DNA of 34,244 nt from Gammaproteobacteria bacterium (GTDB lineage Bacteria; Pseudomonadota; Gammaproteobacteria; Arenicellales; UBA868): assembly GCA_014239575.1 (NCBI GenBank), contig JAAZYQ010000006.1, forward strand, positions 1 through 34,244. The letters are read 5' to 3'. Position numbers and translations under genes: made by a program. The notes beneath the pieces are model-generated. The model made no database searches, was not told where the DNA came from, and saw only the letters and a list, made by a program, of their open reading frames with translations. Of the stretch, positions 24,746-33,606 are shown piece after piece (within the stretch, counting starts at the first letter, position 1; the number at the start of each line of letters is the position of its first letter).

Positions 24746-25732
24746 TCCAGCATATTCCTTAGCCCCTATCGATCCGAGCGCAAACTTGTCGAAGCTTCAA
24801 TTGCACAATAGTTGCTTAATCAGAGCCGGCTCAAGAACTCGCGATCAGCCGACTGTCGCCGGGTCAGTCTCAGATCTTGCGCCAGTATTGTGGTTAAACT
24901 GCCAAGCGCCCAAACCATCGTTACTCTCAGTCGCTGATCCTTTTGGGAAAAAAGTTCGGAAAACATTATAACCTTGAGCCTTGTGAATCCGCCGGTATTA
25001 CTCTCACTTGTGACATAAGTCAGTCCTGGGCGCTGACTCGGGGGATTAATTTGGGGACATCAATCCGGATGGAAGTCGGCTTTGCCTTAGCCTATACGGG
25101 CCATCCCAGAGTCTGTATCGCCTAACCCTGTATTTAATCCAGATTTGATCCGATGCTGCGATCACGTCGGGCACACTACACTTTCTGCCCTATGGCTATT
25201 CCGCTTGGGGATCGGCAATGGAGGTGGCCCGCATCGTTGAACTGGGCTCCACCCCCAACTACTGATCTCGACAGCGCCATAACCCACGGCTACCGCTAGC
25301 GAGTCGGATCATGACGCCTGACTGGCATAGTTGGATTGAATGCGGGATTGGCTATCGAGCAACACCTTCGCCAGACTCTCGGCGCACCCCAATTTAAGCC
25401 TGTCGAAACTCCTTTAGCATAGGGTTCGCAACGATCTTCGCGACAAGAAAATGGACGTGGCTTCTTCCATTGGCGTGACTAAATCACCCTGGCGCCACAC
25501 TTGTAGAACCAACATCCATCGCCGGCGGATCTTAATACTGGTTAATGGGAAAGTTGCGTTGATTCAAGCAACCCACTAAAGTGGCGATACGACCACATTG
25601 ACACGTTGCCTCTTATGAGGCCCGGCGCACCAGGATTTCCCAAACAGTGCAGCATCCGAAAACGGGTTGGCCTTGGGGTTATGACCAAAAACCCTGCCTA
25701 ATTACCAGGCAGACAAAATGTGAGGATGAAAT
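24746..25732. other. About 1 kb without an intact gene; possible decayed coding fragments
   Basis: No ORF longer than 60 codons unique to this gap looks real. The left end must carry the promoter of the efflux operon and the right end that of ABC cassette 2. Two short translations, MEVGFALAYTGHPR (from 25069) and LHFLPYGYSAWGSAMEVARIVELG (about 25176-25247), faintly recall the N-terminus of luciferase-like monooxygenases. They lie in different frames and end at stops. They may be degenerate remnants, but chance cannot be excluded. Nothing else coding is recognisable. Confidence 0.4.
25694..25712. promoter_or_regulatory. Small dyad upstream of the cassette 2 binding-protein gene
   Basis: CTGCCT and AGGCAG form a 6-bp inverted repeat around 7 bases, ending 20 bases before the ATG and just before the ribosome binding site (GAGGATG). 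It may be an operator or a weak leader hairpin. It is too short to assign to any regulator. Confidence 0.3.
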
Positions 25733-26917
25733 ATGAAACTCCGAATTGTTCTACTTTCAGTAGTCGCCGCTCTAACGGCCCTGCCGGCCGTCGCAGCAGA
25801 GACGGTCAAGATTGGCTTTGTGACCACGTTGACGACCCCAGCCGGTGCGCTTGGTCGGGATCAGATAGACGCGGCCAACATCGCGCTTGACCATATCGGC
25901 CATAAAATGGGCGGCAAGGACGTTGAATTTATCGTTGAAGACGACGGATTCAAACCAGAGATTGGTAAGCAGAAAACCGACAAACTGGTGAAGCAGGATG
26001 ATGTAGATTTTATTGCCGGCTTCCTCTGGTCACATGTCCTTTTGGCCTCAAAGAAATCAGCTCTGGATGGAGGGAAATTCCTGATTAGCGCCAATGCTGG
26101 CCCCTCGCCGCTGGCAGGCAAAGCATGCCATAAGAACTTCTTCTCTTCTTCCTGGCAAAACGACCAAAACCCAATGGCGACCGGCGAAGTGCTGAACAGC
26201 AAGGGTGTCAAAAAACTTTATATCATGTCACCGAACTATGCTGCGGGGAAAAACATGGTCTCCGGTGTTGAGCGCACTTTCAAGGGTGAAGTCGTCGGCA
26301 AAGATATGACCAAGTGGGGCAAAGACATGCAGCTCGACTTCTCTGCCGAATTGGCCAAAGCAAAAGCATCAGGTGCTGACGCGATCTTTGTATTTTATCC
26401 AGGCCCAGCCGGACCGGCATTCATTAAGCAATATGAGCAGGCAGGCCTGCGCGGTACGATTCCCCTTTACACGGTATTCACGGTCGACGCCTTGTCATTG
26501 GCGCGCCTGCAGAAAGCCGGGCTCGGGGGTGTTTTAGGCTCATGGAACACCATGTTCTGGGCGCCGGATCTGGACAACGCCACTAATAAGCGTTTTGTTG
26601 CGGATTTCAAAGCCAAAACCGGACGTTACCCGACCCACTACGCCGCTCAGGCTTATGATGCAATCATGCTGATCAAGAGCGGTGTCGATGCTGTCGATGG
26701 CAACACAGATGATCAGGACGGAATTCGGGCAGCCTTGAGCAAGGCCGATTTTCCGAGCGTCCGCGGGAAATATCGCTATGGGCCGAACCATTTCCCGATC
26801 CAGAACTTCTATCTTCGTACGGTTAAAGCCGATGCCAATGGGGACTGGTTTGTGTCATATGTATCTACCGTTCTTACAGACCACCAGGATACCTACTACG
26901 ATCAGTGCCATTTGTAG
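25733..26917 (+). CDS. Periplasmic substrate-binding protein of Liv-type ABC transporter, cassette 2
   Basis: This 394-residue protein has signal peptide MKLRIVLLSVVAALTALPAVAA with likely cleavage before ETVKIG. The mature sequence has the Peripla_BP_6 pattern: VKIGFVTTLTTPAGALG, FIVEDDGFKPEIGKQKTDKLV, and DFIAGFLWSHVLLASKKSA. The C-terminal SYVSTVLTDHQDTYYDQC resembles, from memory, binding proteins of aromatic-acid ABC systems, and neighbours HpaB and PobA support an aromatic ligand. The ligand is inferred, not shown. GAGGATG gives a reasonable ribosome binding site. A 14-bp hairpin lies between this gene and the permease gene. Confidence 0.9.
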   Translation: MKLRIVLLSVVAALTALPAVAAETVKIGFVTTLTTPAGALGRDQIDAANIALDHIGHKMGGKDVEFIVEDDGFKPEIGKQKTDKLVKQDDVDFIAGFLWSHVLLASKKSALDGGKFLISANAGPSPLAGKACHKNFFSSSWQNDQNPMATGEVLNSKGVKKLYIMSPNYAAGKNMVSGVERTFKGEVVGKDMTKWGKDMQLDFSAELAKAKASGADAIFVFYPGPAGPAFIKQYEQAGLRGTIPLYTVFTVDALSLARLQKAGLGGVLGSWNTMFWAPDLDNATNKRFVADFKAKTGRYPTHYAAQAYDAIMLIKSGVDAVDGNTDDQDGIRAALSKADFPSVRGKYRYGPNHFPIQNFYLRTVKADANGDWFVSYVSTVLTDHQDTYYDQCHL

Positions 26918-26940
26918 CGTTGTTTTCTCGTTCCTGATAG

Positions 26941-26976
26941 ACGCCCGGCAGATTGATCTAAAATCTGCCGGGCGTA
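26941..26976 (+). terminator. Strong hairpin after the cassette 2 binding-protein gene
   Basis: ACGCCCGGCAGATT and AATCTGCCGGGCGT form a perfect 14-bp stem around a 7-base loop, starting 23 bases past the stop codon. There is no U-tract directly after it. As in cassette 1, it separates binding-protein and permease genes and may cause partial termination or protect the upstream mRNA from 3' decay. Confidence 0.7.
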
Positions 26977-27028
26977 TTCCGGCGCTTTCATTTGACCTTC
27001 TTCGCGTCTCACTGATTCAGAGATCACC

Positions 27029-27952
27029 ATGGACTGGACACTGCTGACCGTACAACTGCTGAACGGTCTGCAACTGGGAATTCTGTTGTTTTTACTGGCG
27101 TCGGGGCTGACGCTGATCTTCGGCATCATGGATGTAGTGAACCTGGCGCACGGCTCACTGTACATGGCCGGCGCGTTCCTGTGTGCCACTTTCACACAAT
27201 GGTTTGACTCGTTTCTTCTCGGCCTGCTCGCAGCACTACCGGCAGTCGCGATTATTGGCCTGCTGGTTGAACTAATCGTAATCCGCCGTCTTTATCAACG
27301 TGACCACCTGGATCATGTCCTGGCGACGTTTGGCCTGATTTTGGCATTTGATACCCTGACACAGATGATCTGGGGGCCAGATGGACAGGTGATTCCACTG
27401 CCAGCCTGGCTCGACGGGCAAGTCACGCTAACCGCCGATATCGTGTTACCTACCTATCGACTTGCCATCATTACAACGGGTTTGCTCGTTGGTGTTGGCC
27501 TTTTTGTGCTGGTTACCCAAACCCGGCTCGGTATGCGCATCCGCGCCGGCGCAACTAACCGAACTATGATCAGTGCGTTGGGAATCAATATCGGCATGTT
27601 ATTTTCGATCGTCTTTGGAATAGGCGCCGTACTGGCTGGCCTGGCCGGGATGATGATCGCCCCGATTACTGAAGCATCGATTGGCATGGGCAACCAAATT
27701 ATCATCGTCGCATTTGTGGTTATCGTCATTGGCGGGATCGGCTCAATCAAAGGTGCTTTCATTGCTGCAATCCTGGTCGGTTTAATCGACACCATGGGGC
27801 GCTCCTATCTCGACGTACTATTCAAATTGTTTATGTCCGCTCAGAACGCTGAAACCTCGGCTCCCGCGATATCGGCCATGCTGATCTACATCCTGATGGC
27901 TGTGATACTGGCCGTTCGACCAACTGGCCTTTTTGGGCCGCGTGGCCGTTGA
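27029..27952 (+). CDS. Liv-type ABC transporter permease (LivH-like), cassette 2
   Basis: This 307-residue inner-membrane permease has about eight hydrophobic segments. LLNGLQLGILLFLLASGLTLIFGIMDVVNLAHGSLYMAGA matches the LivH N-terminal pattern very well, and IRAGATNRTMISALGI is the coupling segment for the ATPases. FVVIVIGGIGSIKGAFIAAILVGL is the typical C-terminal conserved stretch. It follows the binding-protein gene after 111 bases that contain the hairpin. The LivM-like gene starts 13 bases after its stop. Confidence 0.93.
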   Translation: MDWTLLTVQLLNGLQLGILLFLLASGLTLIFGIMDVVNLAHGSLYMAGAFLCATFTQWFDSFLLGLLAALPAVAIIGLLVELIVIRRLYQRDHLDHVLATFGLILAFDTLTQMIWGPDGQVIPLPAWLDGQVTLTADIVLPTYRLAIITTGLLVGVGLFVLVTQTRLGMRIRAGATNRTMISALGINIGMLFSIVFGIGAVLAGLAGMMIAPITEASIGMGNQIIIVAFVVIVIGGIGSIKGAFIAAILVGLIDTMGRSYLDVLFKLFMSAQNAETSAPAISAMLIYILMAVILAVRPTGLFGPRGR

Positions 27953-27965
27953 TTCCAAGTACGCC

Positions 27966-28928
27966 ATGAGTTTGTCTACCCTAACCTTGCGAGGCTTTGT
28001 CACAGTACTGATGCTTGCGGTCCTGGCGCTGGTGCCACCGTTAGTAGACCTTACCGGCAATGCCTTTCTTATCGACCTGGCAACGCGTTGTGTCATTCTG
28101 GCGATCGCTGCCGTCAGCCTCAATTTGATTCTCGGTTATGGCCGGATGATCAGCTTTGGCCACGCAGCCTACCTGGGCATTGGCGCCTATGCCGTCGGAA
28201 TACCGGTCTACTATGAAATTTACAACGGCTATCTTCATATTCTGGTGGCGATGGCGGTATCGGCCGTATTTGCGTTCGCCACTGGTCTGGTCTGCCTGCG
28301 GACCCGGGGCGTGAACTTCATCATGATCACGATGGCTTTCGCCCAGATGGTGTTTTTTACTTTCGTTTCGATGGAAGAATACGGCGGTGACGATGGACTG
28401 GTGATTGAAGTGAGAAGTGAGTTCAGCAGATTCATAAACCTGGAGGATGCGACGACTCTCTACTATGTCTGTTTCGCCTCACTACTGGTGGTGCTTTATC
28501 TGGTTAAACGTATCGTTAGTTCACGCTTTGGCATGGTGATTCGGGGTGCTCGGGGCAATGAGTTACGGATGCAATCCTTGGGTTTTGACACTTTCAGATA
28601 CAAATTGATCTGCTATGTGATCGCCGGCACGATTTGCGGGTTTGCTGGCGCACTACTCGGCAATTTCACTAATTTCATCAGTCCCGAAATGATGGACTGG
28701 ACTCGTTCCGGCGAACTAATCTTTATGGTGGTCCTTGGCGGTGCGGGCAGCCTATTCGGGCCGGTGCTTGGCGTCAGCGTATTTTTGTTGTTGGAAGAGT
28801 TCCTATCAGGGCTTTGGCTTTACTGGCAGTTGGTTTTCGGAATATTTCTTATCCTGGTGGTGCTATTTGCCAACGGCGGCATCGACAGTTGGCTGAGCGG
28901 ACGCAGCAAACGATCCCATGACAGCTAA
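27966..28928 (+). CDS. Liv-type ABC transporter permease (LivM-like), cassette 2
   Basis: The ORF opens at TTG 27933, inside the upstream gene, but I choose ATG 27966 (MSLSTLTLRGFVTVL), giving 320 residues. Conserved LivM segments are LNLILGYGRMISFGHAAYLGIGAYAVGI, CLRTRGVNFIMITMAFAQM, and the coupling helix RGARGNELRMQSLGF, followed by VVLGGAGSLFGPVLG. About nine to ten hydrophobic helices are visible. The ribosome binding site is weak. The end overlaps the LivG-like gene by 11 bases, so translation is probably coupled. Confidence 0.9.
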   Translation: MSLSTLTLRGFVTVLMLAVLALVPPLVDLTGNAFLIDLATRCVILAIAAVSLNLILGYGRMISFGHAAYLGIGAYAVGIPVYYEIYNGYLHILVAMAVSAVFAFATGLVCLRTRGVNFIMITMAFAQMVFFTFVSMEEYGGDDGLVIEVRSEFSRFINLEDATTLYYVCFASLLVVLYLVKRIVSSRFGMVIRGARGNELRMQSLGFDTFRYKLICYVIAGTICGFAGALLGNFTNFISPEMMDWTRSGELIFMVVLGGAGSLFGPVLGVSVFLLLEEFLSGLWLYWQLVFGIFLILVVLFANGGIDSWLSGRSKRSHDS

Positions 28929-29730
28929 AGCTATCCTCAGCATCGCCAACCTGCACAAATCCTTTGGAGGGGTTGCCGCGACCAAACAGGTTTCATTGGA
29001 TGTAGTCGAAGGAGAAATTCATGCGATCATCGGCCCCAACGGCGCAGGGAAAACCACGTTGGTCTCCCAGTTGGCCGGGGTACTGCTGCCGGATTCTGGC
29101 CGGATCCTCTTTCAGGGAAACGACATCACCCAGATGCCGGCCCACCGGCGCCCTCATCTGGGGATCGCGCGGTCTTTCCAGATCACCAGCATTATCCTTG
29201 ACATGACCGTACTCGAAAATGTACTGCTGGCGGTGCAGGCCAAAGCAGGTCACTCCTACCGTTTCTGGGCCAACAGTGGCGATGACGCATCTCTGGTAGA
29301 GCCGGCTATGGCATCGTTAGAGCAGGTTGGGCTCCAGAATCAGGCCATGCAAATGGCAGGCCCGTTATCCCACGGCGAACATCGACAGTTGGAAATGGCT
29401 ATGGTGCTGGCGACCCATCCCGTACTAATACTGCTGGACGAACCAACCGCTGGTATGGGACAGGAAGATTCCAGTCGGATGGTCAGAACACTCCAGGCAC
29501 TGAAGGGGTCACGCACCATTATCTTGGTGGAACATGACATGAACACGGTGTTCATGCTAGCCGACCGGATTACCGTATTAGTCGAAGGACAGGTCATCGC
29601 GACCGGAGACCCGGATGCGATTCGCTCTAACCCAAGGGTACGTCAGGCCTATCTCGGTGAAGAACTGGATTCGATTCCCAGCGAACCGCGCGCTGAGGAT
29701 CCGATGGCCCATTCACCGTCAGCATGTTAA
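28918..29730 (+). CDS. Liv-type ABC transporter ATP-binding protein (LivG-like), cassette 2
   Basis: This 270-residue ABC ATPase has Walker A GPNGAGKTT (about 39-47), the LivG-typical GIARSFQIT after the Q-loop region, signature LSHGE (about 150-154) and Walker B LILLDEPTAGM (about 170-180), then EHDMN for the switch His. The C-terminal extension after QAYLGEEL (about 20 residues) is slightly longer than usual. It overlaps both neighbours (11 bases before, 7 bases after), consistent with a compact operon. Confidence 0.93.
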   Translation: MTAKAILSIANLHKSFGGVAATKQVSLDVVEGEIHAIIGPNGAGKTTLVSQLAGVLLPDSGRILFQGNDITQMPAHRRPHLGIARSFQITSIILDMTVLENVLLAVQAKAGHSYRFWANSGDDASLVEPAMASLEQVGLQNQAMQMAGPLSHGEHRQLEMAMVLATHPVLILLDEPTAGMGQEDSSRMVRTLQALKGSRTIILVEHDMNTVFMLADRITVLVEGQVIATGDPDAIRSNPRVRQAYLGEELDSIPSEPRAEDPMAHSPSAC

Positions 29731-30425
29731 GTGTCGAAAGCCTTCAGGCTCATTACGGCGCAAGCCAGGCCCTGTTCGGAGTCAATCTACAGGTCAATGC
29801 TGGAGAGGTTGTCACCCTGATGGGCCGCAATGGTATGGGGAAAACGACGTCCATCAACTGTATCATGGGGATTATTCCAACCAGTGCCGGCCAGATCACA
29901 TGGGAAGATCAAGTGATTACAAACCGACCCAGTTATTATATTGCACAGGCGGGGATCGGACTGGTTCCTGAAGGTCGGCAGATTTTCCCGAATCTCTCGG
30001 TCCTCGAAAACCTGATTGTCGCTGCCCGCGCAGGACCCAGCGACAGCGATCCCTGGGACAGTATGCGGGTGTTTCAGATGTTTCCCGCTCTGGCCGCACG
30101 CCGGCATGGGCTTGGTAATCTTCTTTCGGGCGGTGAACAACAGATGCTCGCCATCGGCAGAGCGCTGATGACTAACCCTCGCCTGCTCATTCTGGACGAG
30201 GCAACTGAAGGGCTGGCGCCTCTGGTACGTCAGGAGATCTGGTCCTGCCTTTCTCGCCTCAAAGGAGATGGTCTTTCGATTCTGGTGATCGACAAGAACG
30301 TTGCCGACCTGGCTCGAGTCGCCGACCGGCATTTTATTATCGAAAAAGGGGAAACGGTCTGGTCCGGCCAGTCGGAAGCGTTGCTCGCCAGTGAGGATAT
30401 CAAACGCCGCTATCTGGGTATTTGA
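29724..30425 (+). CDS. Liv-type ABC transporter ATP-binding protein (LivF-like), cassette 2
   Basis: This 233-residue ATPase has Walker A GRNGMGKTT (about 34-42), the LivF-typical LVPEGRQIFPNLSVLENL, signature LSGGEQQ (about 134-140) and Walker B LLILDEATEGL. The switch region reads VIDKN where VEQN or VEHN is usual, so the His of the H-loop is replaced by Lys; related LivF proteins of aromatic-type systems can also show this. C-terminal RRYLGI is normal. It ends the second cassette and converges on the HpaB-family gene 128 bases away. No terminator is convincing in that gap. Confidence 0.92.
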   Translation: MLSVESLQAHYGASQALFGVNLQVNAGEVVTLMGRNGMGKTTSINCIMGIIPTSAGQITWEDQVITNRPSYYIAQAGIGLVPEGRQIFPNLSVLENLIVAARAGPSDSDPWDSMRVFQMFPALAARRHGLGNLLSGGEQQMLAIGRALMTNPRLLILDEATEGLAPLVRQEIWSCLSRLKGDGLSILVIDKNVADLARVADRHFIIEKGETVWSGQSEALLASEDIKRRYLGI

Positions 30426-30553
30426 TCGAGTGTTGATGTGGCGGCATTGCCATCCACGCCGAGTTGTCGCAACCCAAAGTGCCTTTCCTACCCCGCTGCA
30501 TGGCATTGACTGACAGATCAAGCGTCGTATATGACTTGGCTGATTGACACGGC

Positions 30554-32089
30554 TTAGGCGCTGTAAAGATCCTTGGCATGCCAACCGCTCAGGTCATAGT
30601 CGCTCAAGCATTGCTCAACCATTTCTTCGTACCGGCGGCTGTCGCCGCGCAAATCTGCCCACCGCAACGCATCTAATCGCTGTTGATCGTGGTTGCCCGC
30701 ATAATTCTTCTCGTAGAGCGCATGGCGCCCGGCAAATTCGGAATAAAGTGCATCCCAGATCAATTTAAAGAGTTTTATCCGATCATGGGCGGTCAAACCC
30801 GTGCCACGAAAATACCGCTCTATTACAGGATCTAAATCCGGCGTTTGCAGATCTCGGTGGGATGAGACCGTCACTATCGGCGCGCCGGCAAGAATCTCTT
30901 CAAATATCTGTCGAACTTTTTGCCATACGCCCGTCATATAAATACGCGCGGCGGCGGCTGTCTGGAGTCTAGGCACCACTGAATCCCCTACCCCTGGCTC
31001 AGGGTCAAGCGCCATTGCCGTAGTCAGCGCCCAAACCAACTGACTCATGCCAACCAGTTCTCCTACTGCAGTTTGTACACCACGAAACGAAGCGGTTCCC
31101 GTGGCTTGCGTCCCTTTCATCAACAGCCCACAGGCAAATTCAAGCTTAACCGAAAGACGCGTTGCCGATTGAAGGTTGTACCGATTAAAAAATCCTGAAC
31201 TTGCATAAAATCCCTTGGCCTTATCCACATCGCGATAAACCAAAACATTCTCCCAGGGAATAAACGCATTATGAAATATCAACACGGCATCGTTTTCGTC
31301 GAATCGACTGGCAAGTGGCGCATCAAACGGACTGGCTGCTTTCATTTCATACGATGGCCGGCTTACCAGTTTCATCCCCGGGGTATCCATTTCGACAAAG
31401 AAGACCAGGGCAAACGCTTCATCCTTGCCAGTTTCCATTCGTGCCGCTGAGCCGCTATTGGGAGCAACGAAGGTGGCATGGGTCAATGCAGAACCGGTAG
31501 CAACCATCTTGGCGCCACTCACATACATCCCCCTGTCGTCGTCATGGGTGACGTTGACAAATACGTCAGTTCCCTGGTGATGGGGCTGATCTCTATCCAC
31601 CGGCGGGTCCACCAGTACGTGATTGAGAAACAATGCCTGGGAAGCCACTTTTTTATACCAATTGAGCGCATTACCGCCATTGGGGTGATAGAAATCGGCC
31701 CCTTCAGCAAGTTGCGCCATAAAGGCCGCTTTGTAATCGGGGGTCCGGCCCATCCAGCCAAAACTCATCCGCTGCCACACCGCTATAGCATCCCGCGCTT
31801 CCAGCAGTTCGCCAGCGCTGTAGCTTGGGCAAAAAAACTTGTGAGTGACAATGCCATATTTGTCCGGCCTAGTGAGTACCTGGGCGAATTCGGGGTCATG
31901 CAACCGATCATAGAGTCGAGCTACACTGCTCGCACTATTTCGAAAAGCAGGGTGCCGGGTAACATCCTTGACTCGCTCACCGTCATACCAGATTTCACGC
32001 CCGTCCCGGATACTCTCTAGAAAAGTCTCTCCGGTGAGAAGACAGTTAGTGAGTTTCGCTTTCGTCGGTGGTGTTTGTTTTTCACTCAT
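30554..32089 (-). CDS. 4-hydroxyphenylacetate 3-monooxygenase-family flavin monooxygenase (HpaB-like)
   Basis: This 511-residue protein matches the oxygenase component of two-component FADH2-dependent aromatic hydroxylases, with an acyl-CoA-dehydrogenase-like fold. Family segments include TGETFLESIRDGREIWYDGERVKDV at the start, FLNHVLVDPPVDRDQ, VSGAKMVATGSALTH and IPWENVLVYRDVDKA. Length agrees with E. coli HpaB (520). HpaB hydroxylates a phenol ring ortho to the existing hydroxyl, giving a catechol. Relatives act on chlorophenols, tyrosine derivatives and other phenols, so the substrate is open. The flavin reductase partner (HpaC) is not in the window. No strong ribosome binding site is seen. 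The MFS and PobA genes upstream on the same strand suggest an aromatic catabolic group. Confidence 0.88.
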   Translation of the reverse strand: MSEKQTPPTKAKLTNCLLTGETFLESIRDGREIWYDGERVKDVTRHPAFRNSASSVARLYDRLHDPEFAQVLTRPDKYGIVTHKFFCPSYSAGELLEARDAIAVWQRMSFGWMGRTPDYKAAFMAQLAEGADFYHPNGGNALNWYKKVASQALFLNHVLVDPPVDRDQPHHQGTDVFVNVTHDDDRGMYVSGAKMVATGSALTHATFVAPNSGSAARMETGKDEAFALVFFVEMDTPGMKLVSRPSYEMKAASPFDAPLASRFDENDAVLIFHNAFIPWENVLVYRDVDKAKGFYASSGFFNRYNLQSATRLSVKLEFACGLLMKGTQATGTASFRGVQTAVGELVGMSQLVWALTTAMALDPEPGVGDSVVPRLQTAAAARIYMTGVWQKVRQIFEEILAGAPIVTVSSHRDLQTPDLDPVIERYFRGTGLTAHDRIKLFKLIWDALYSEFAGRHALYEKNYAGNHDQQRLDALRWADLRGDSRRYEEMVEQCLSDYDLSGWHAKDLYSA

Positions 32090-32257
32090 AAGACTTGTGT
32101 ACCCAATGCCCGTAGAAATTCCTCCGACTAGAACTGCTGGCCAACCCTGACTAACCCCGCTCTATAGCGTTGCTTAGTTTCAGAAAGAAGATCAATTGTC
32201 CCCGGTGATTCTAGGGCACATCTGTCAGCCGTGTTTAGCCCCATAGTTCCCAATGCG

Positions 32258-33454
32258 TCACTCTGGCCGGGCCTGCCTCCTTTCGGTGTGATGTAACGCG
32301 ACGGCCAGCACCAGTGAAGCCAGCGCACATCCCACCATAAACCAGCGAACATCCTGCCACTGACCATGGATCGTCACTATCATTGCGACCACGGGCGGAC
32401 CGACAAACTGACCAAGATGCGATCCCTGAATGATCATTCCATTGACGGTGCCGATATGCCCTGAATCAGGTGCATGCAAACGACTGGTGCCGAGAATCGC
32501 GGCGGGCAGCAACCCTCCGACAAAAGAAAAGACCATGCAGAACCCGTAACGCAGAACATCGCCAAACTGGCCACTGAACACGATGTAAGTCGATAGTCCC
32601 ATACCAATAGACGAAAGAGCGACGATAACTCCTCCGCTCCACCGTCGACGTAGCAACCAAGTACCCAGCAGGTTGCCGGGAACATTCGCTGCAACTACCG
32701 CTGCGCTCAGCAACGAGGCGGTTCCCGGAACCAGACCCCGATGATTGATCAGGTAGGTTGGAAGCCAGGCCATAATGGATATCCACATCATCGTATAAGC
32801 GATAAAACTGCCCGCGAGCAGCCAGGGGCCGAGTCGCCGAAATACTGGCATCAGGCTGCCGGTGAATCGTTCGCGAGAATAAAAATCTGGTGTCCGCGGT
32901 AATATCTGGTGTCCCAAAATAGCTAAAGCAGATATCAGAACCACGTAGAAGAACCACACCCCACGCCAACCTACCGTTTCCAGAGTCAATGCCGCCAAAA
33001 TCATGGCCAGGCTGATTCCCACCGGCACATTGATGCTCCACAAGCCCAGACTCCAGACCCGAACACCACTCGAGCTGGCGGCAAGGATGATCCCCGGTGC
33101 CGAAACCGCTACTGCGAGAAACCCGGCGCCTTCCAGTAATCGTGTAATCAGTAGTATCGACGCAGATTCACTCAGTACTGCCAGCGTTCCGGCAATAGCC
33201 TGAACCCATAGGCCCCCCAGCAGTACCATCCGCGGGCCCAAGCGGTCTGCCAATGTTCCAAACCCAGTGCCGGCGACCATTCCCAAAGCACTCAGAACAG
33301 AGAGAATCCAACCGGCATAAATCAGCCCCAATGAATACTCCTCGCGTAGCAAACTCACCGCCGGAGGCGCCTTGCCAACCGCCCCTGCCGCTAGAATTCC
33401 GCTGCCAATAGCCATGAAAACGATGGGCCAGCGGCTTGAACTAAGGCAGGTCAT
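32258..33454 (-). CDS. Major facilitator superfamily transporter
   Basis: This 398-residue inner-membrane protein has about twelve hydrophobic helices. The loop between helices 2 and 3 reads GFGTLADRLGPRMVL, the MFS motif A. A central loop of charged residues (LPRTPDFYSRERFTG) divides two six-helix halves. It lies between an HpaB-like oxygenase and PobA on the same strand, so uptake or export of an aromatic acid is plausible but not shown by sequence. Gaps of 168 and 152 bases separate it from these genes, so it may have its own promoter. Other solutes remain possible. Confidence 0.85.
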   Translation of the reverse strand: MTCLSSSRWPIVFMAIGSGILAAGAVGKAPPAVSLLREEYSLGLIYAGWILSVLSALGMVAGTGFGTLADRLGPRMVLLGGLWVQAIAGTLAVLSESASILLITRLLEGAGFLAVAVSAPGIILAASSSGVRVWSLGLWSINVPVGISLAMILAALTLETVGWRGVWFFYVVLISALAILGHQILPRTPDFYSRERFTGSLMPVFRRLGPWLLAGSFIAYTMMWISIMAWLPTYLINHRGLVPGTASLLSAAVVAANVPGNLLGTWLLRRRWSGGVIVALSSIGMGLSTYIVFSGQFGDVLRYGFCMVFSFVGGLLPAAILGTSRLHAPDSGHIGTVNGMIIQGSHLGQFVGPPVVAMIVTIHGQWQDVRWFMVGCALASLVLAVALHHTERRQARPE

Positions 33455-33606
33455 AAATGGCTTTTTGATTCAGCATCCGTGTGAAACTCGCCATCCGTAA
33501 ACTGAGGTGCGGCGAGCTTCGATAGAGTCTATCCAACTGATCCAGCATTTTGAGTCACTACCGTGCGAGTCGCCCGAGTGATGGCATCCCCGGCATTCAA
33601 GCCTAC

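Noticed and set aside
24943-25125. 60-residue ORF as a small gene
   Set aside because: No ribosome binding site, no conserved features, and composition typical of chance ORFs; only its last part is noted as a possible remnant.
25598-25626. TTGACA upstream of cassette 2 as a -35 element
   Set aside because: The sequence 17 bases downstream is GC-rich (CCCGGC) and cannot serve as a -10.
30438-30457. GTGG-CCAC imperfect hairpin after cassette 2 as a terminator
   Set aside because: Internal bulges, a short stem and no T-run make it unconvincing.
29787-30584. 265-residue minus-strand ORF opposite the cassette 2 LivF-like gene
   Set aside because: It is an antisense shadow of a gene with full ABC motifs; no domain is recognisable.
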